Source: Leisingera aquaemixtae
GTDB taxonomy: Bacteria; Pseudomonadota; Alphaproteobacteria; Rhodobacterales; Rhodobacteraceae
DNA: 64,000 nucleotides
NCBI RefSeq assembly: GCF_019801145.1
Contig: NZ_JAHVJQ010000001.1
Location: 496,001 to 560,000, forward strand
Reading direction: 5' to 3'
The notes beneath the pieces are model-generated. The model saw only the letters and a program-made list of their open reading frames with translations. It ran no database searches and was not told where the DNA came from. Below, in pieces: positions 49,699-58,310 of this stretch. The translations under genes were made by a program, and so were the position numbers. Position 1 is the first letter of the stretch; each line of letters starts with the position of its first letter.

Positions 49699-50388
49699 AT
49701 GGCTGCCGATCAGCCCACTGTCCTGGTTGTAGAAGACGAAATGGCGCAGCGGGAAGTGCTGGCCTACAACCTCGAAGCCGACGGGTTCCGCGTGCTCCGT
49801 GCCGAACATGGCGAGGAAGCGCTGCTTGTGGTGGAAGAGGATATGCCCGATATCATTATCCTCGACTGGATGATGCCCAACCTCAGCGGGATCGAGGTTT
49901 GCCGCCGCCTCAAGACCCGTTCCGAGACCCGCAACATCCCTGTGATCATGCTGTCGGCCCGGTCCGAGGAAGTGGACAAGGTGCGGGGGCTTGAAACCGG
50001 CGCCGATGATTATGTGGTGAAACCCTATTCGGTGGTTGAACTGATGGCCCGCGTGCGCAGCCAGCTGCGGCGTGTGAGGCCCTCCACCGTCGGGGTGCGG
50101 CTGGAATACGATGACATCGTTCTGGATGCGGAAACCCACAAGGTCAGCCGCGCCGACAACCCGCTGAAGCTGGGGCCGACCGAATTCCGCCTGCTCTCCA
50201 CCTTCATGGAAAAGCCGGGCCGGGTGTGGAGCCGCGAACAACTCCTCGACCGTGTCTGGGGCCGCGACATCTATGTCGACACCCGGACCGTCGATGTTCA
50301 CATCGGCCGCCTGCGCAAGGCGCTGACCCAGTTCGGCGGCGATGATCCGGTCCGCACCGTGCGCGGCGCAGGCTACGCCCTCGGCTGA
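49699..50388 (+). CDS. phoB: Phosphate regulon response regulator PhoB
   Basis: 229 residues. The receiver domain has acidic residues Glu12/Asp13, phospho-acceptor Asp56 (IILDWMMP), and Lys in VKPYSVVEL. A C-terminal OmpR/PhoB winged helix (about 130-228) ends RLRKALTQFGGDDPVRTVRGAGYAL. It binds Pho boxes such as that before pstS and so should autoregulate. It is the last pst operon gene, three bases after phoU and six genes away from phoR. Confidence 0.96.
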   Translation: MAADQPTVLVVEDEMAQREVLAYNLEADGFRVLRAEHGEEALLVVEEDMPDIIILDWMMPNLSGIEVCRRLKTRSETRNIPVIMLSARSEEVDKVRGLETGADDYVVKPYSVVELMARVRSQLRRVRPSTVGVRLEYDDIVLDAETHKVSRADNPLKLGPTEFRLLSTFMEKPGRVWSREQLLDRVWGRDIYVDTRTVDVHIGRLRKALTQFGGDDPVRTVRGAGYALG

Positions 50389-50401
50389 GCCGGCATCAGA
50401 G

Positions 50402-50434
50402 GGTGCACAAGTGGTGCACAGGGGGTGCACGCAT
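50402..50434. repeat. Three 11-base direct repeats directly after phoB
   Basis: GGTGCAC occurs at 50402, 50413 and 50424, an exact 11-base period, 13 bases after the phoB stop codon. Each unit contains the palindrome GTGCAC. The period equals one DNA turn, as in Pho boxes, but the sequence differs. Function is unknown. Confidence 0.7.
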
Positions 50435-50450
50435 GCCACCCCCCTGACTT

Positions 50451-51362
50451 TCACCGCGGCAGCGGATCCTCCGGCTGCGCCTTTCCAACCAGCCAGGTGC
50501 GGAATTTCGTCAGCGCCGGCGCGTTTGATTTTCGCTCCGGCCAGACGAGGTAGTAGGCGCCTTCGGTCTCCACCTGCTCCGGGTGCAGCGCCACCAGCCG
50601 GCCGGTCGCCAGATCCTGCTCCACCAGGTAATCCGGCATCAGCGCAACCCCCAGACCATGCAGCGCGGCCTGGGTAATGGTTGCGAATTGATCATAGATC
50701 GTGCCGCTCAGCTCATTATCCGCCGCGATGCCGTGCTGTTCGAACCAATCCCGCCAGGCGGTGCTCCGGGTCTGAATATGCAGCAGCGGCAGCTTCAGGA
50801 TATCTTTAGGTCCTTCAATTGTGCGGCCTTCGACCAACTGCGGGGCACAGACCGGCAGAAGCTGTTCGTGCTTCAGCAGCAGCGACTGCGTTCCGGGCCA
50901 GGATGCATTCCCGAAATGTATTGCCGCATCAAACGGTTCAGTGGAGAAGTTGAACGGTTCAAGCCGGGTGGCCATATTGATCGTCACATCCGGATGCAGG
51001 CGGGCAAACTCCGGCAGCCGCGGCATCAGCCACCGCATGCCGAAGGCGGGAAGAATGGCCAGGTTGAGCGTTCCGGCCAGCGGTGCCGCCTGAAGCCGCA
51101 GGGTGGACTGCACGATCTGGTTCAGCGCCTGGCGGATCTCGGCGGCATAATCCTGTGCCTCCGTGGTCAGGGCCAGCCGTTTCTGATCCCGCTGCACCAG
51201 CTCCATCCCCAATTGCCGCTCCAGCGTTTGCAGCTGGCGGCTGACAGCGCCTTGCGTCAGCGCCAATTCGTCCGCGGCAGCTGAAGCGCTGCCAAGCCTA
51301 TCAAGCGCCTCCAGGGCGCGCAGAGAGGAAATCGAGGGCAGGAACTTGCGTGGCACTGTCAT
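50451..51362 (-). CDS. LysR-family regulator, probably of the glutaryl-CoA dehydrogenase gene
   Basis: 303 residues. The HTH region is SISSLRALEALDRLGSASAAADELALTQGAVSRQLQTLERQLG and the effector domain follows the GcvA-like branch. It is divergent from the gcdH-like gene with about 100 bases between starts, the usual LysR-target layout. The start at 51362 gives the family-typical N-terminus (MTVPRKFLPSIS) but has no clear ribosome site. A GTG 18 codons upstream abuts GGGAGG too closely. Confidence 0.85.
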   Translation of the reverse strand: MTVPRKFLPSISSLRALEALDRLGSASAAADELALTQGAVSRQLQTLERQLGMELVQRDQKRLALTTEAQDYAAEIRQALNQIVQSTLRLQAAPLAGTLNLAILPAFGMRWLMPRLPEFARLHPDVTINMATRLEPFNFSTEPFDAAIHFGNASWPGTQSLLLKHEQLLPVCAPQLVEGRTIEGPKDILKLPLLHIQTRSTAWRDWFEQHGIAADNELSGTIYDQFATITQAALHGLGVALMPDYLVEQDLATGRLVALHPEQVETEGAYYLVWPERKSNAPALTKFRTWLVGKAQPEDPLPR

Positions 51363-51461
51363 GTATGAGTGTTTGTCATGGTTTCTTGCGAAAGTCTCGC
51401 TGTTTTTTCCGTTCACCTCCCGTTAGGGTTTGTCCAAATCGCGAACCATTGAGGTGACAAG

Positions 51462-52682
51462 ATGACCGACAAACCCGCCCTGCGCGCCAAAGATGCCCCG
51501 GATCTGGGCCGTTTCAACTGGGAAGATCCGCTGCGGCTGGAGGACCAGTTGACCGAAGACGAGCGGATGATCTCCGCCTCCGCGCGTGCCTATGCCCAGG
51601 AAAAACTTCAGCCGCGTGTGCTAAGTGCTTATGAAAACGAGGAAACTGATCCTGAGATTTTCCGCGAGATGGGCGAAATGGGCCTTCTTGGCACCACCAT
51701 CCCCGAAGAATACGGCGGGCTTGGCGGCGGCTATGTGTCCTATGGCCTGGTGGCCCGCGAGGTGGAGCGCGTCGACAGCGGCTACCGCTCGATGATGTCG
51801 GTGCAAAGCTCGCTGGTAATGTATCCGATCTATGCATACGGCAGCGAGGAGCAGCGTCAAAAGTACCTGCCGAAACTGGCCTCCGGCGAATGGATCGGCT
51901 GCTTTGGCCTGACTGAGCCGGATGCTGGTTCCGACCCCGCCAGCATGAAGACGCGCGCAGAAAAAATTGAAGGCGGCTATAGGCTTAAGGGGTCCAAGAT
52001 GTGGATCTCCAACGCGCCGATCGCCGATGTTTTCGTGGTCTGGGCAAAGTCCGAGGCGCATGGCGGCAAGATCCGCGGCTTTGTGCTCGACAAGGGATTG
52101 AAAGGCCTCAGCGCGCCAAAGATCGAGAACAAGGCCTCGCTGCGTGCGTCGATCACCGGCGAGATCGTTCTGGATGGCGTCGAAGTCGGCGAGGACGCGC
52201 TGCTGCCGCATGTTGAAGGGCTGAAGGGGCCGTTCGGCTGTCTCAACCGCGCACGCTATGGCATCAGCTGGGGCGCGATGGGCGCGGCCGAAGCCTGCTG
52301 GCACGCGGCGCGGCAGTACGGGCTGGACCGCACACAATTCGGTAGGCCGCTGGCCAACACCCAGCTGTTCCAGCTGAAACTGGCAAACATGCAGACCGAA
52401 ATCACCCTGGGCCTGCAGGCGTCCCTGCGCGTCGGCCGGCTGATGGATGAAGCCAATGCCGCGCCGGAGATGATTTCGATCATCAAGCGCAACAACTGCG
52501 GCAAGGCGCTGGAGATTGCGCGGATGGCCCGCGACATGCACGGCGGCAATGGCATCAGCCTGGAGTTCAACGTGATCCGCCATATGGTGAACCTGGAGAC
52601 CGTGAACACCTACGAGGGCACTCATGACGTGCATGCGCTGATCCTGGGCCGCGCCCAGACCGGCTTGCAGGCGTTTTTCTGA
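51462..52682 (+). CDS. gcdH: Glutaryl-CoA dehydrogenase-type acyl-CoA dehydrogenase
   Basis: 406 residues. Conserved acyl-CoA dehydrogenase motifs are [16 protein letters not shown] and [19 protein letters not shown]. The catalytic base Glu385 is in [20 protein letters not shown], the GCDH position, and [15 protein letters not shown] and [16 protein letters not shown] are also GCDH-like. It converts glutaryl-CoA to crotonyl-CoA in lysine/tryptophan breakdown with FAD. AGGTGACAAG precedes the ATG. It is monocistronic and ends at a hairpin. Confidence 0.92.
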   Translation: MTDKPALRAKDAPDLGRFNWEDPLRLEDQLTEDERMISASARAYAQEKLQPRVLSAYENEETDPEIFREMGEMGLLGTTIPEEYGGLGGGYVSYGLVAREVERVDSGYRSMMSVQSSLVMYPIYAYGSEEQRQKYLPKLASGEWIGCFGLTEPDAGSDPASMKTRAEKIEGGYRLKGSKMWISNAPIADVFVVWAKSEAHGGKIRGFVLDKGLKGLSAPKIENKASLRASITGEIVLDGVEVGEDALLPHVEGLKGPFGCLNRARYGISWGAMGAAEACWHAARQYGLDRTQFGRPLANTQLFQLKLANMQTEITLGLQASLRVGRLMDEANAAPEMISIIKRNNCGKALEIARMARDMHGGNGISLEFNVIRHMVNLETVNTYEGTHDVHALILGRAQTGLQAFF

Positions 52683-52692
52683 TTGCCAAGCA

Positions 52693-52722
52693 GCAGCGCG
52701 GAACCCGCTTCGCGCTGCGTTT
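52693..52722 (+). terminator. Terminator of gcdH
   Basis: GCAGCGCG/CGCGCTGC 8-bp stem with 10-base loop followed by GTTT, 11 bases after the gcdH stop. Confidence 0.7.
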
Positions 52723-53175
52723 CTGCAGGATCGAATTGCATTTCTGCACCGGAAGGCCAGGCTGGGATTTCTGCAAAGAAGAAAGCGCTGCCGCCCGTGC
52801 TCGAATGACCTTGGGACGCCGAAAGCCTGGTTAACGCATCAATCGCCCGATGCAGCGAATTCTCAAGCCGGTTGTGCTTCGGTGCCGAGTGAAAAGTTAA
52901 CGCACAACTCGCATTTTGCAAGGATCGGCGGTTGTGCGCGATTTTAACGCTTCGCAACCGATAAAAACGCAAATCGCCACTTGGATGGCGAGTTGCATCT
53001 ATCGTCCTGCAATTTTGCAGTGCACGTGCCTTATGATTTGCGCAAAGCCGACAGGCCTTGTGAATTTGCATTCCGATTTTGCAGGTGTGCAGGTGAATTT
53101 TTGCAGCCTGGATTGCCTGAATGCTTTCGCGGGTTTGCGTTTTTTAACGCCTTTACAATACGTTAACTTGCAAAG
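52720..53175. repeat. Noncoding spacer with many TTTCTGCA, TTTTGCA and TTAACGC motifs
   Basis: This forms most of the 626 bases between gcdH and the convergent mttB-like gene, with no protein-like frame on either strand. TTTCTGCA is at 52720, 52741 and 52768. TTTTGCA is at 52914, 53013, 53077 and 53099, with TTTGCA at 53065. TTAACGC is at 52831, 52897, 52944 and 53144. Palindromes include CTGCAATTTTGCAG (53007-53020) and TTTGCGCAAA (53037-53046), and GCGTT-TTTT-AACGC lies at 53137-53150. The rest of the spacer (53176-53264) shows nothing further. It looks like an array of half-sites for one regulator or a degenerating repeat family. Confidence 0.6.
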
Positions 53176-53251
53176 TCGAAAGCTTCAAGGCGGAAGTTAA
53201 GAAAACTTTTAGAAACACGGCAGCGCGGGCCTGCCGGATACGGAAGACGTT

Positions 53252-53285
53252 CGCCAAAAGAAAACGGGCCGGAAGATCCGGCCCG
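53252..53285 (-). terminator. Terminator of the mttB-like gene
   Basis: CGGGCCGG/CCGGCCCG with 5-base loop, followed on the minus strand by TTTTCTTTTGG. It lies 23 bases past the stop codon. Confidence 0.87.
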
Positions 53286-53308
53286 CTGCAGGTTCGGTCC
53301 GCGCCGTG

Positions 53309-54859
53309 TCAGGCGGGCAGGTGAATGTTGAAATTCTGGCGGATTGCCATGTCCGTTTCCGCGTCAAACCGGGCGGCGGCGCGTTCGGACAGGATCTTTT
53401 CCTTTTTGGCGACCGCCTTTTCGATCAGGTCCGGCTTGTCCCGTTCCGCCCATTCCTTGGGGGAGGTGCGGTCGCCAAGATCCGGATAGACGTAATCTAC
53501 CTGCATCCGGCCGAGGGTCTGATCGGTGCCGAGGTAATGGCCCGGCCCGCCAAGGCAGGTGGCGCGCATCTGGTCCAGCGCAAGCGTTTCGTCATTAACC
53601 TCGATGCCGCGCACGCAGCGCTGCGCCTGGCCCAGCAGGTCGTTGTCGAGGATCAGCGATTCCAGGCAGAACCCCAGCAGAGAGGCGTGCATCCCGGCCG
53701 CTTCATAGACCATGTTGAGCCCCGACAGGCCGGCCATGACAGCGGAGCACATCTGTTCCCAGCCGGCCTGCATGTCCGGCAGCTTGGAGTCCGAGGCACC
53801 CGCTGCGGCACCGCCCGGCAAATCGTAGAACTTGTGCATCTGGGCGCAGCCGGCGGTCAGCAGGGCCTGCTCGCCGGAGCCGACGGACATCGCACCGGTG
53901 CGCAGGTCGAGGCCAAACGGCCAGGTGCCGAAAATCGCTGGGGCACCGGGCTTTACGGCGTTTACATAAACCAAGCCGGCAAGACATTCCGCAACCGCCT
54001 GGGTGATCGCCCCGGCAATTGTCGACGGTGCGGTGGCGCCAGCCATCCCGGCTGACAGCAGCAGCACCGGCATGCCGCCCTTGATGCATTCCTCCATCAC
54101 TTCACAGGATTCCGTGGCGAATTTCATCGGCGGGACGACAAAGCAGTTGGAGTTGGAGACAAACGGGCGCTCACGCCATTTATCTTCGCCGCCGGCAATC
54201 ATGTGCAGCAGTTCCAGGCCAGGTTTCACAAAGTCCGGCTCGGTGAAGGACACGCCGACATGCTTGGTGGTGCCGGCGGTGGTCGCATAGATGGAGTTCA
54301 GGTCCATTTCCAGGTTGTCGGGAATGTCGCGGCAGACCATCGGACGCTGAACGAAATGGATGTTGTCGAGCTGATCGCAGATGCGGGCGGCATCATGCAG
54401 GTCCTGCACGGTGGAATCGCGGTAGGTCTTGCCTTCCACATCCACCACGCTGACAGCAGCACCCGCTGTGCCGTAGTGGACCCGGCCGCCGGACAGCTGC
54501 AGATCATTCTTGCCGTCGCGGCTGTAGAGCGTGACGGAGCGGTTTGCCTTGGCGATGGTGTCCTCGACCAGCGCGCGGGGGAATCGGATGCGGCCGTCGT
54601 CGCCCAGGATGCAGCCCGCGGCGGTCAGGTAGTCGATGCCGCTTTGCGGCGCATCGGCGAGGCCGATTTCTTCGAGCGCGGTAAGGGCGGCCTCGTGGAT
54701 TTTCTCCATATCCGCCTGGCTGAGCATTTTCAGCGCCGTGGATTCCATGCCGGGGCGGACCGGGCGCAGATGCTCTGGCAGGGCGGCGGCGCGCGCTGCG
54801 CGCCGTGCATTCCGGCCGCCGCTGCGGGCGGCGCGGGTGGGGGAGGCTTGGTCGTTCAT
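53309..54859 (-). CDS. Non-pyrrolysine MttB-family methyltransferase (trimethylamine/glycine betaine type)
   Basis: 516 residues. An N-terminal basic stretch (RRAARAAALPEHLRPVRPGM) precedes the TIM-barrel core of the MttB superfamily: GRVHYGTAGAAVSVVD, HVGVSFTEPD, GGMPVLLLSAGMAGATAPSTIAGAI and IFGTWPFGLDLRTGAMSVGSGEQAL. True MttB needs pyrrolysine at an in-frame amber codon; this frame has none, so it belongs with MtgB-like proteins that act on glycine betaine or other quaternary amines. No corrinoid protein or activating gene is in the window, so the methyl acceptor is unknown. It could use glycine betaine from TmpB (inference). It has its own terminator. Confidence 0.87.
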   Translation of the reverse strand: MNDQASPTRAARSGGRNARRAARAAALPEHLRPVRPGMESTALKMLSQADMEKIHEAALTALEEIGLADAPQSGIDYLTAAGCILGDDGRIRFPRALVEDTIAKANRSVTLYSRDGKNDLQLSGGRVHYGTAGAAVSVVDVEGKTYRDSTVQDLHDAARICDQLDNIHFVQRPMVCRDIPDNLEMDLNSIYATTAGTTKHVGVSFTEPDFVKPGLELLHMIAGGEDKWRERPFVSNSNCFVVPPMKFATESCEVMEECIKGGMPVLLLSAGMAGATAPSTIAGAITQAVAECLAGLVYVNAVKPGAPAIFGTWPFGLDLRTGAMSVGSGEQALLTAGCAQMHKFYDLPGGAAAGASDSKLPDMQAGWEQMCSAVMAGLSGLNMVYEAAGMHASLLGFCLESLILDNDLLGQAQRCVRGIEVNDETLALDQMRATCLGGPGHYLGTDQTLGRMQVDYVYPDLGDRTSPKEWAERDKPDLIEKAVAKKEKILSERAAARFDAETDMAIRQNFNIHLPA

Positions 54860-54906
54860 GGTTTGAGCCTTTTGGGAGATGTCGTTGAAATACTGAAACT
54901 TTCAAC

Positions 54907-54993
54907 TCAGTGCGGCCGGCCCCGGGCTGCGCGGCCCCGCGCTGCACCGATGGTGCGGCAGATGAGGCTGACTAGGCTGCGTTCTTCCTGCAT
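54907..54993 (-). CDS. Possible 28-aa leader ORF upstream of the mttB-like gene
   Basis: Minus-strand ATG preceded by GGGAG five bases upstream, an excellent ribosome site. It encodes 28 residues beginning MQEERSLVSLICRTIGAA and ending in an Arg/Gly-rich tail, with stop TGA 47 bases before the mttB-like start codon. Being this short, it is supported only by the ribosome site and position. It could be an attenuator peptide or a small protein. Confidence 0.4.
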   Translation of the reverse strand: MQEERSLVSLICRTIGAARGRAARGRPH

Positions 54994-55062
54994 GCTGGCT
55001 CCCGTTTCTTTCGCGTAATTTTGCCACGCGTTTGCGGCGTTTCTTGTCCGAATGCGACCAGG

Positions 55063-55087
55063 GTGAAAAAAGCGACACATTTTTCAC
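55063..55087. promoter_or_regulatory. 25-base palindrome upstream of the mttB-like gene (operator candidate)
   Basis: GTGAAAAA and TTTTTCAC form perfect 8-base arms around a 9-base spacer, about 204 bases upstream of the mttB-like start and 70 upstream of the leader ORF start. The size suits a dimeric regulator. It also lies upstream of the divergent gene at 55289. Confidence 0.55.
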
Positions 55088-55288
55088 AGAAACTGGCTGA
55101 GGCGCATCACTGGAAGAGTGAGACCGCAAAACCCGCCGTCAACTTTGGCGGCTGTATGTGTTTTTTGCTGCTTTTGAAGTATTTGGTTAACGGTCGCGCG
55201 CTTTTTGGAACGAAATATTAATCATTAATTGCTATAGAGGGACGCAGGGGCTGTGCGCTGCAAGGCGCTTTCAAGAAGGCAGAACTAT

Positions 55289-55804
55289 ATGCCGATGGTT
55301 AAAAAGACCGAGTTTTTCCGAACCTTGGCCACAATTTGTGCCCTTGCTGCCGTATGGGGGCAGCCTGCTTCTGCTAACGATGATGAGAGAAAGCCGTTCC
55401 AGGCGGGGGCGGATGCTGCCTCAGCCGGGTCTGCGGGCGAGGCGCGCAGCTTTCAGTTTTCCTTGGGCCATGGCGCGGGCGGCCTGTTGTTCGGCGGAAG
55501 CCTTGCAACCGGGCAGACCGGCGCGCTGACCCGGGCCGTTCAGGCGGACGAGACCCATCAGCTGCGTTTGCAAGCCGGGTATGAGTTCGGCCAGACCACC
55601 GGTTTCGTGACCGTCGGCGGACTGCAGGCCGAAGCATCCAGCGGCAGGCGTCTGGGCCCGTTGTTCGGGCTTGGCATGCGGGTTTCCCTGAACCGGATGC
55701 TGCAAGTGACCGGTGAGCTGTTGCATCACGAGGCCGGGCCGCGGGACGGCGGCAACGGCCGCACCGGTGAAACACTGTCAGTCAGCGCCGCATTCCGTTT
55801 TTAA
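55289..55804 (+). CDS. Exported small protein, probable outer-membrane beta-barrel
   Basis: 171 residues. A signal peptide (to about ANDDE, residue 28) is followed by alternating hydrophobic strands (FQFSLGHGAGGLLFGGSL, LRLQAGYEFGQTTGFVTVGGLQ, GLGMRVSLNRMLQVTGELLHHE) and a terminal Phe (LSVSAAFRF), the signature of outer-membrane barrel insertion. A second in-frame ATG is two codons later. It is followed by a related barrel gene on the same strand. Function unknown. Confidence 0.75.
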   Translation: MPMVKKTEFFRTLATICALAAVWGQPASANDDERKPFQAGADAASAGSAGEARSFQFSLGHGAGGLLFGGSLATGQTGALTRAVQADETHQLRLQAGYEFGQTTGFVTVGGLQAEASSGRRLGPLFGLGMRVSLNRMLQVTGELLHHEAGPRDGGNGRTGETLSVSAAFRF

Positions 55805-56050
55805 TGGTGTATTTGCGATGTGCAGCAGCACGGGGCGGTCGCTAGGAAATAAAGCACCGTATTTCAATGGGCTGGCGGAAACCTGCCGGTCAAAACTGGC
55901 AGAAAAGCGCGCGCCTGTGAGGGCTTTCGGCCAGTCCCCGCCAAGAGCGGCAACTCCATCCCTAGCAGTACTGGAAGTTGGCCGGCAAAGACCTTTTGTA
56001 GGCGTCAACGGCGCGCATGAAGCGCCGGTACTGCAAAAGGAGAAGTCTGA

Positions 56051-56626
56051 ATGACTCGTTTCGTAGCTATGACAGCCATCGCAACCGTAATGAGCAGTGC
56101 GGCATTTGCCGGCAACCTGGTGGAGCCGGTGGTTGAACCCGCCCCGGCACCTGCACCGGTTGTGATCAACGAAGGCGGCGACTGGACCGGTTTCTATCTG
56201 GGTGGCCAGGTCGGCCAGCTGGATGCGGACGCCAGCAACGGTGCCTCCGGTGATGACACCTCTTACGGTGTGCATGCCGGCTACAACCATGATTTCGGCC
56301 GTTTCGTGCTGGGCGGCGAACTGGATTATGACGCAACCGACCTGGACCTGAGCGGCGAAACCATCGACTCGGTGGCCCGCGCCAAGGTGAAGGCAGGTTA
56401 CGACTTCGGCAAAGTGCTGGCCTATGTGACCGGCGGTGTGGCAGAAGCTGACACTTCGGTGGGCAGCGAAACCGGCGACTTCTACGGTGTCGGCCTGGCC
56501 TATCAGGTGACCGATCAGTGGCAGATCGGCGGCGAAGTGCTGGAGCATGACTTTGATGAGTTCGGCGACTCCGGCGTCGGCGGCGATGCGACCTCGGTGT
56601 CGCTGCGCGCATCGTTCAAGTTCTGA
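56051..56626 (+). CDS. Outer-membrane beta-barrel (OmpA/Omp25-like) protein
   Basis: 191 residues. Signal peptide MTRFVAMTAIATVMSSAAFA, a Pro/Ala-rich linker (EPVVEPAPAPAPV), then an eight-stranded barrel: WTGFYLGGQVGQLDAD, YGVHAGYNHDFGRFVLGGELDY, KVKAGYDFGKVLAYVTGGVAE and WQIGGEVLEHDFDEF, ending SLRASFKF. This is the Omp25/RopB-like porin family of alphaproteobacteria. AGGAG precedes the ATG. The 246-base 5' region contains a GGCGC-N7-GCGCC stem just before it. Confidence 0.88.
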   Translation: MTRFVAMTAIATVMSSAAFAGNLVEPVVEPAPAPAPVVINEGGDWTGFYLGGQVGQLDADASNGASGDDTSYGVHAGYNHDFGRFVLGGELDYDATDLDLSGETIDSVARAKVKAGYDFGKVLAYVTGGVAEADTSVGSETGDFYGVGLAYQVTDQWQIGGEVLEHDFDEFGDSGVGGDATSVSLRASFKF

Positions 56627-56671
56627 TCTGACAACAACACCGGCGCAGCAGCCCTGTTCCGCTGCGCCGCT

Positions 56672-56711
56672 GGCCGCTCGGTCTGTACCCAAGGCAGACC
56701 GGGCGGCCTTT
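56672..56711 (+). terminator. Terminator of the outer-membrane protein gene
   Basis: A 14-bp stem (GGCCGCTCGGTCTG/CAGACCGGGCGGCC, one G-U pair) followed by TTT. A second GC-rich stem, CGGCGCAGC/GCTGCGCCG, lies just before it at about 56641-56669. The other 216 bases up to cysS show no gene. Confidence 0.85.
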
Positions 56712-56927
56712 GCCGTTTATGGGCCAAAATGCTTGGCGCCGGCGATACCCCGTGCTAAGCAGCCTGCATGAACCAGATTTGCACCACCATTATCTGCTGC
56801 ATTACCTGCTGACATATCAGCGGGCTGGTTTCTGTCGTTTTCATTTCCCTGACAAGTTGCTAAGCCCGCGCTGCGCGCAATGGGTAGTGCCGGCTGTCAC
56901 CGGCTGGGCATGGAAAAGGAACCGGGC

Positions 56928-58310
56928 ATGGGAACCAAGGACATAGTGATCAAGCTGCAGAACACGAAGACCCGCAGGAAAGAGGTCTTTGAGCCGATCG
57001 ACGCCGAAAATGTGCGGATGTATGTCTGCGGCCCGACGGTGTACGACCGGGCGCATCTGGGCAACGCCCGCCCGGTAGTGGTGTTCGACGTTCTCTTCCG
57101 TTTGCTGCGCGAGGTTTATGGCGCGGATAAAGTCACTTACGCCCGGAACTTCACTGACGTGGACGACAAGATCAACGCCCGCGCCGCGGAAAGCGGGCGG
57201 CCGATCGGCGACATCACCGCTGAGACGACGCAGTGGTTCCTGGAGGACATGGGCGAGCTCGGCGCGCTGGAGCCGAACCATATGCCGCGCGCGACCCAGT
57301 ACATCCCGCAGATGGTGGCAATGATCAAAGATCTGATCGCCAAGGACCACGCCTATGCTGCCGAAGGCCATGTGCTGTTTGCCGTCGACAGCTGGAAAGA
57401 GCTTTATGGCAAACTGTCGGGCCGTTCGGTTGACGACATGATTGCCGGGGCCCGGGTCGAGGTGGCGCCCTACAAGAAGAACCCGATGGATTTCGTGCTG
57501 TGGAAGCCGTCTTCGGATGATCTGCCGGGCTGGGACAGTCCCTGGGGCCGCGGCCGGCCGGGCTGGCATATCGAATGCTCGGCGATGTCTTATGATCTGC
57601 TGGGCGAGACCTTCGACATTCACGGCGGCGGCAACGACCTGATGTTCCCGCACCATGAAAACGAAATTGCGCAAAGCTGCTGCGCCAATGGCGATGATAC
57701 CTTTGCGCGTTTCTGGCTGCACAATGAGATGCTGCAGGTGGAGGGCAAGAAGATGTCCAAGTCCCTGGGCAACTTCTTTACCGTCCGCGACCTGCTCGAC
57801 CAGGGCTATCCGGGTGAGGTGATCCGGCTGGTGTTCTTGCAGACCCATTACCGCAAGCCGATGGACTGGACTGACAAGAAGGCCAAGGAAGCCGAAGCTA
57901 CGCTGCGCAAGTGGCGGGCGCTGACCGCGGGCATCGAACCCGCGTCCAGCGCTGCTGCCGCGGTTCTGGAGGCGCTGGCGGATGACCTGAATTCTGCCGG
58001 TGCGATTGCCGAACTGCACAAGTTGGCCGCGGCTGGCGATGCCGCCGGTCTTCTGGCCTCGGCCCGGATGCTGGGACTGCTGACGGATGAGATGGGCGCC
58101 TGGGCCTCTGCGCCCTCTGTCGATCTGTCCGCTTACGAGGAGAAACTGTTCGAAGCGCGGCAGAAGGCTATGGAAAACAAGGACTTCTCGGAAGTTGATC
58201 AGCTGAAAGCAGCCTTTGTGGAGGCGGGCCTAGAGGTGCGCATGAGCAAGGCTGGTGTCGAACTGGTGCCGGGTGCCGGGTTTGACCCGGCCAGGCTGGA
58301 GGCGCTTTGA
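56928..58310 (+). CDS. cysS: Cysteine-tRNA ligase
   Basis: 460 residues, standard CysRS length. The class I signature appears as [11 protein letters not shown] (HIGH equivalent) and [10 protein letters not shown] (KMSKS). Zinc ligands are Cys in YVCGPTVYD, Cys in WHIECSAMS and His in MFPHHENE. The start at 56928 has AAGGAA upstream and gives the usual short N-terminus; an ATG six codons earlier is possible. Its stop shares one base with the cimA start (TGATG). Confidence 0.96.
   Translation: MGTKDIVIKLQNTKTRRKEVFEPIDAENVRMYVCGPTVYDRAHLGNARPVVVFDVLFRLLREVYGADKVTYARNFTDVDDKINARAAESGRPIGDITAETTQWFLEDMGELGALEPNHMPRATQYIPQMVAMIKDLIAKDHAYAAEGHVLFAVDSWKELYGKLSGRSVDDMIAGARVEVAPYKKNPMDFVLWKPSSDDLPGWDSPWGRGRPGWHIECSAMSYDLLGETFDIHGGGNDLMFPHHENEIAQSCCANGDDTFARFWLHNEMLQVEGKKMSKSLGNFFTVRDLLDQGYPGEVIRLVFLQTHYRKPMDWTDKKAKEAEATLRKWRALTAGIEPASSAAAAVLEALADDLNSAGAIAELHKLAAAGDAAGLLASARMLGLLTDEMGAWASAPSVDLSAYEEKLFEARQKAMENKDFSEVDQLKAAFVEAGLEVRMSKAGVELVPGAGFDPARLEAL

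Larger units (their letters stand above)
54860..55288. other. Divergent intergenic region, mttB-like and outer-membrane protein genes
   Basis: 429 bases. It contains a possible 28-codon leader ORF on the minus strand (54907-54993) and a palindrome (55063-55087), both listed separately. The remainder is AT-richer toward 55200 (for example ATATTAATCATTAATTGC) and probably holds the promoter of the gene at 55289. Confidence 0.55.

Noticed and set aside
52622-53200. Open frames of 94 and 149 codons in the gcdH-mttB spacer
   Set aside because: No ribosome site, odd composition, and the DNA is dominated by short repeated motifs. One overlaps the gcdH end and terminator.
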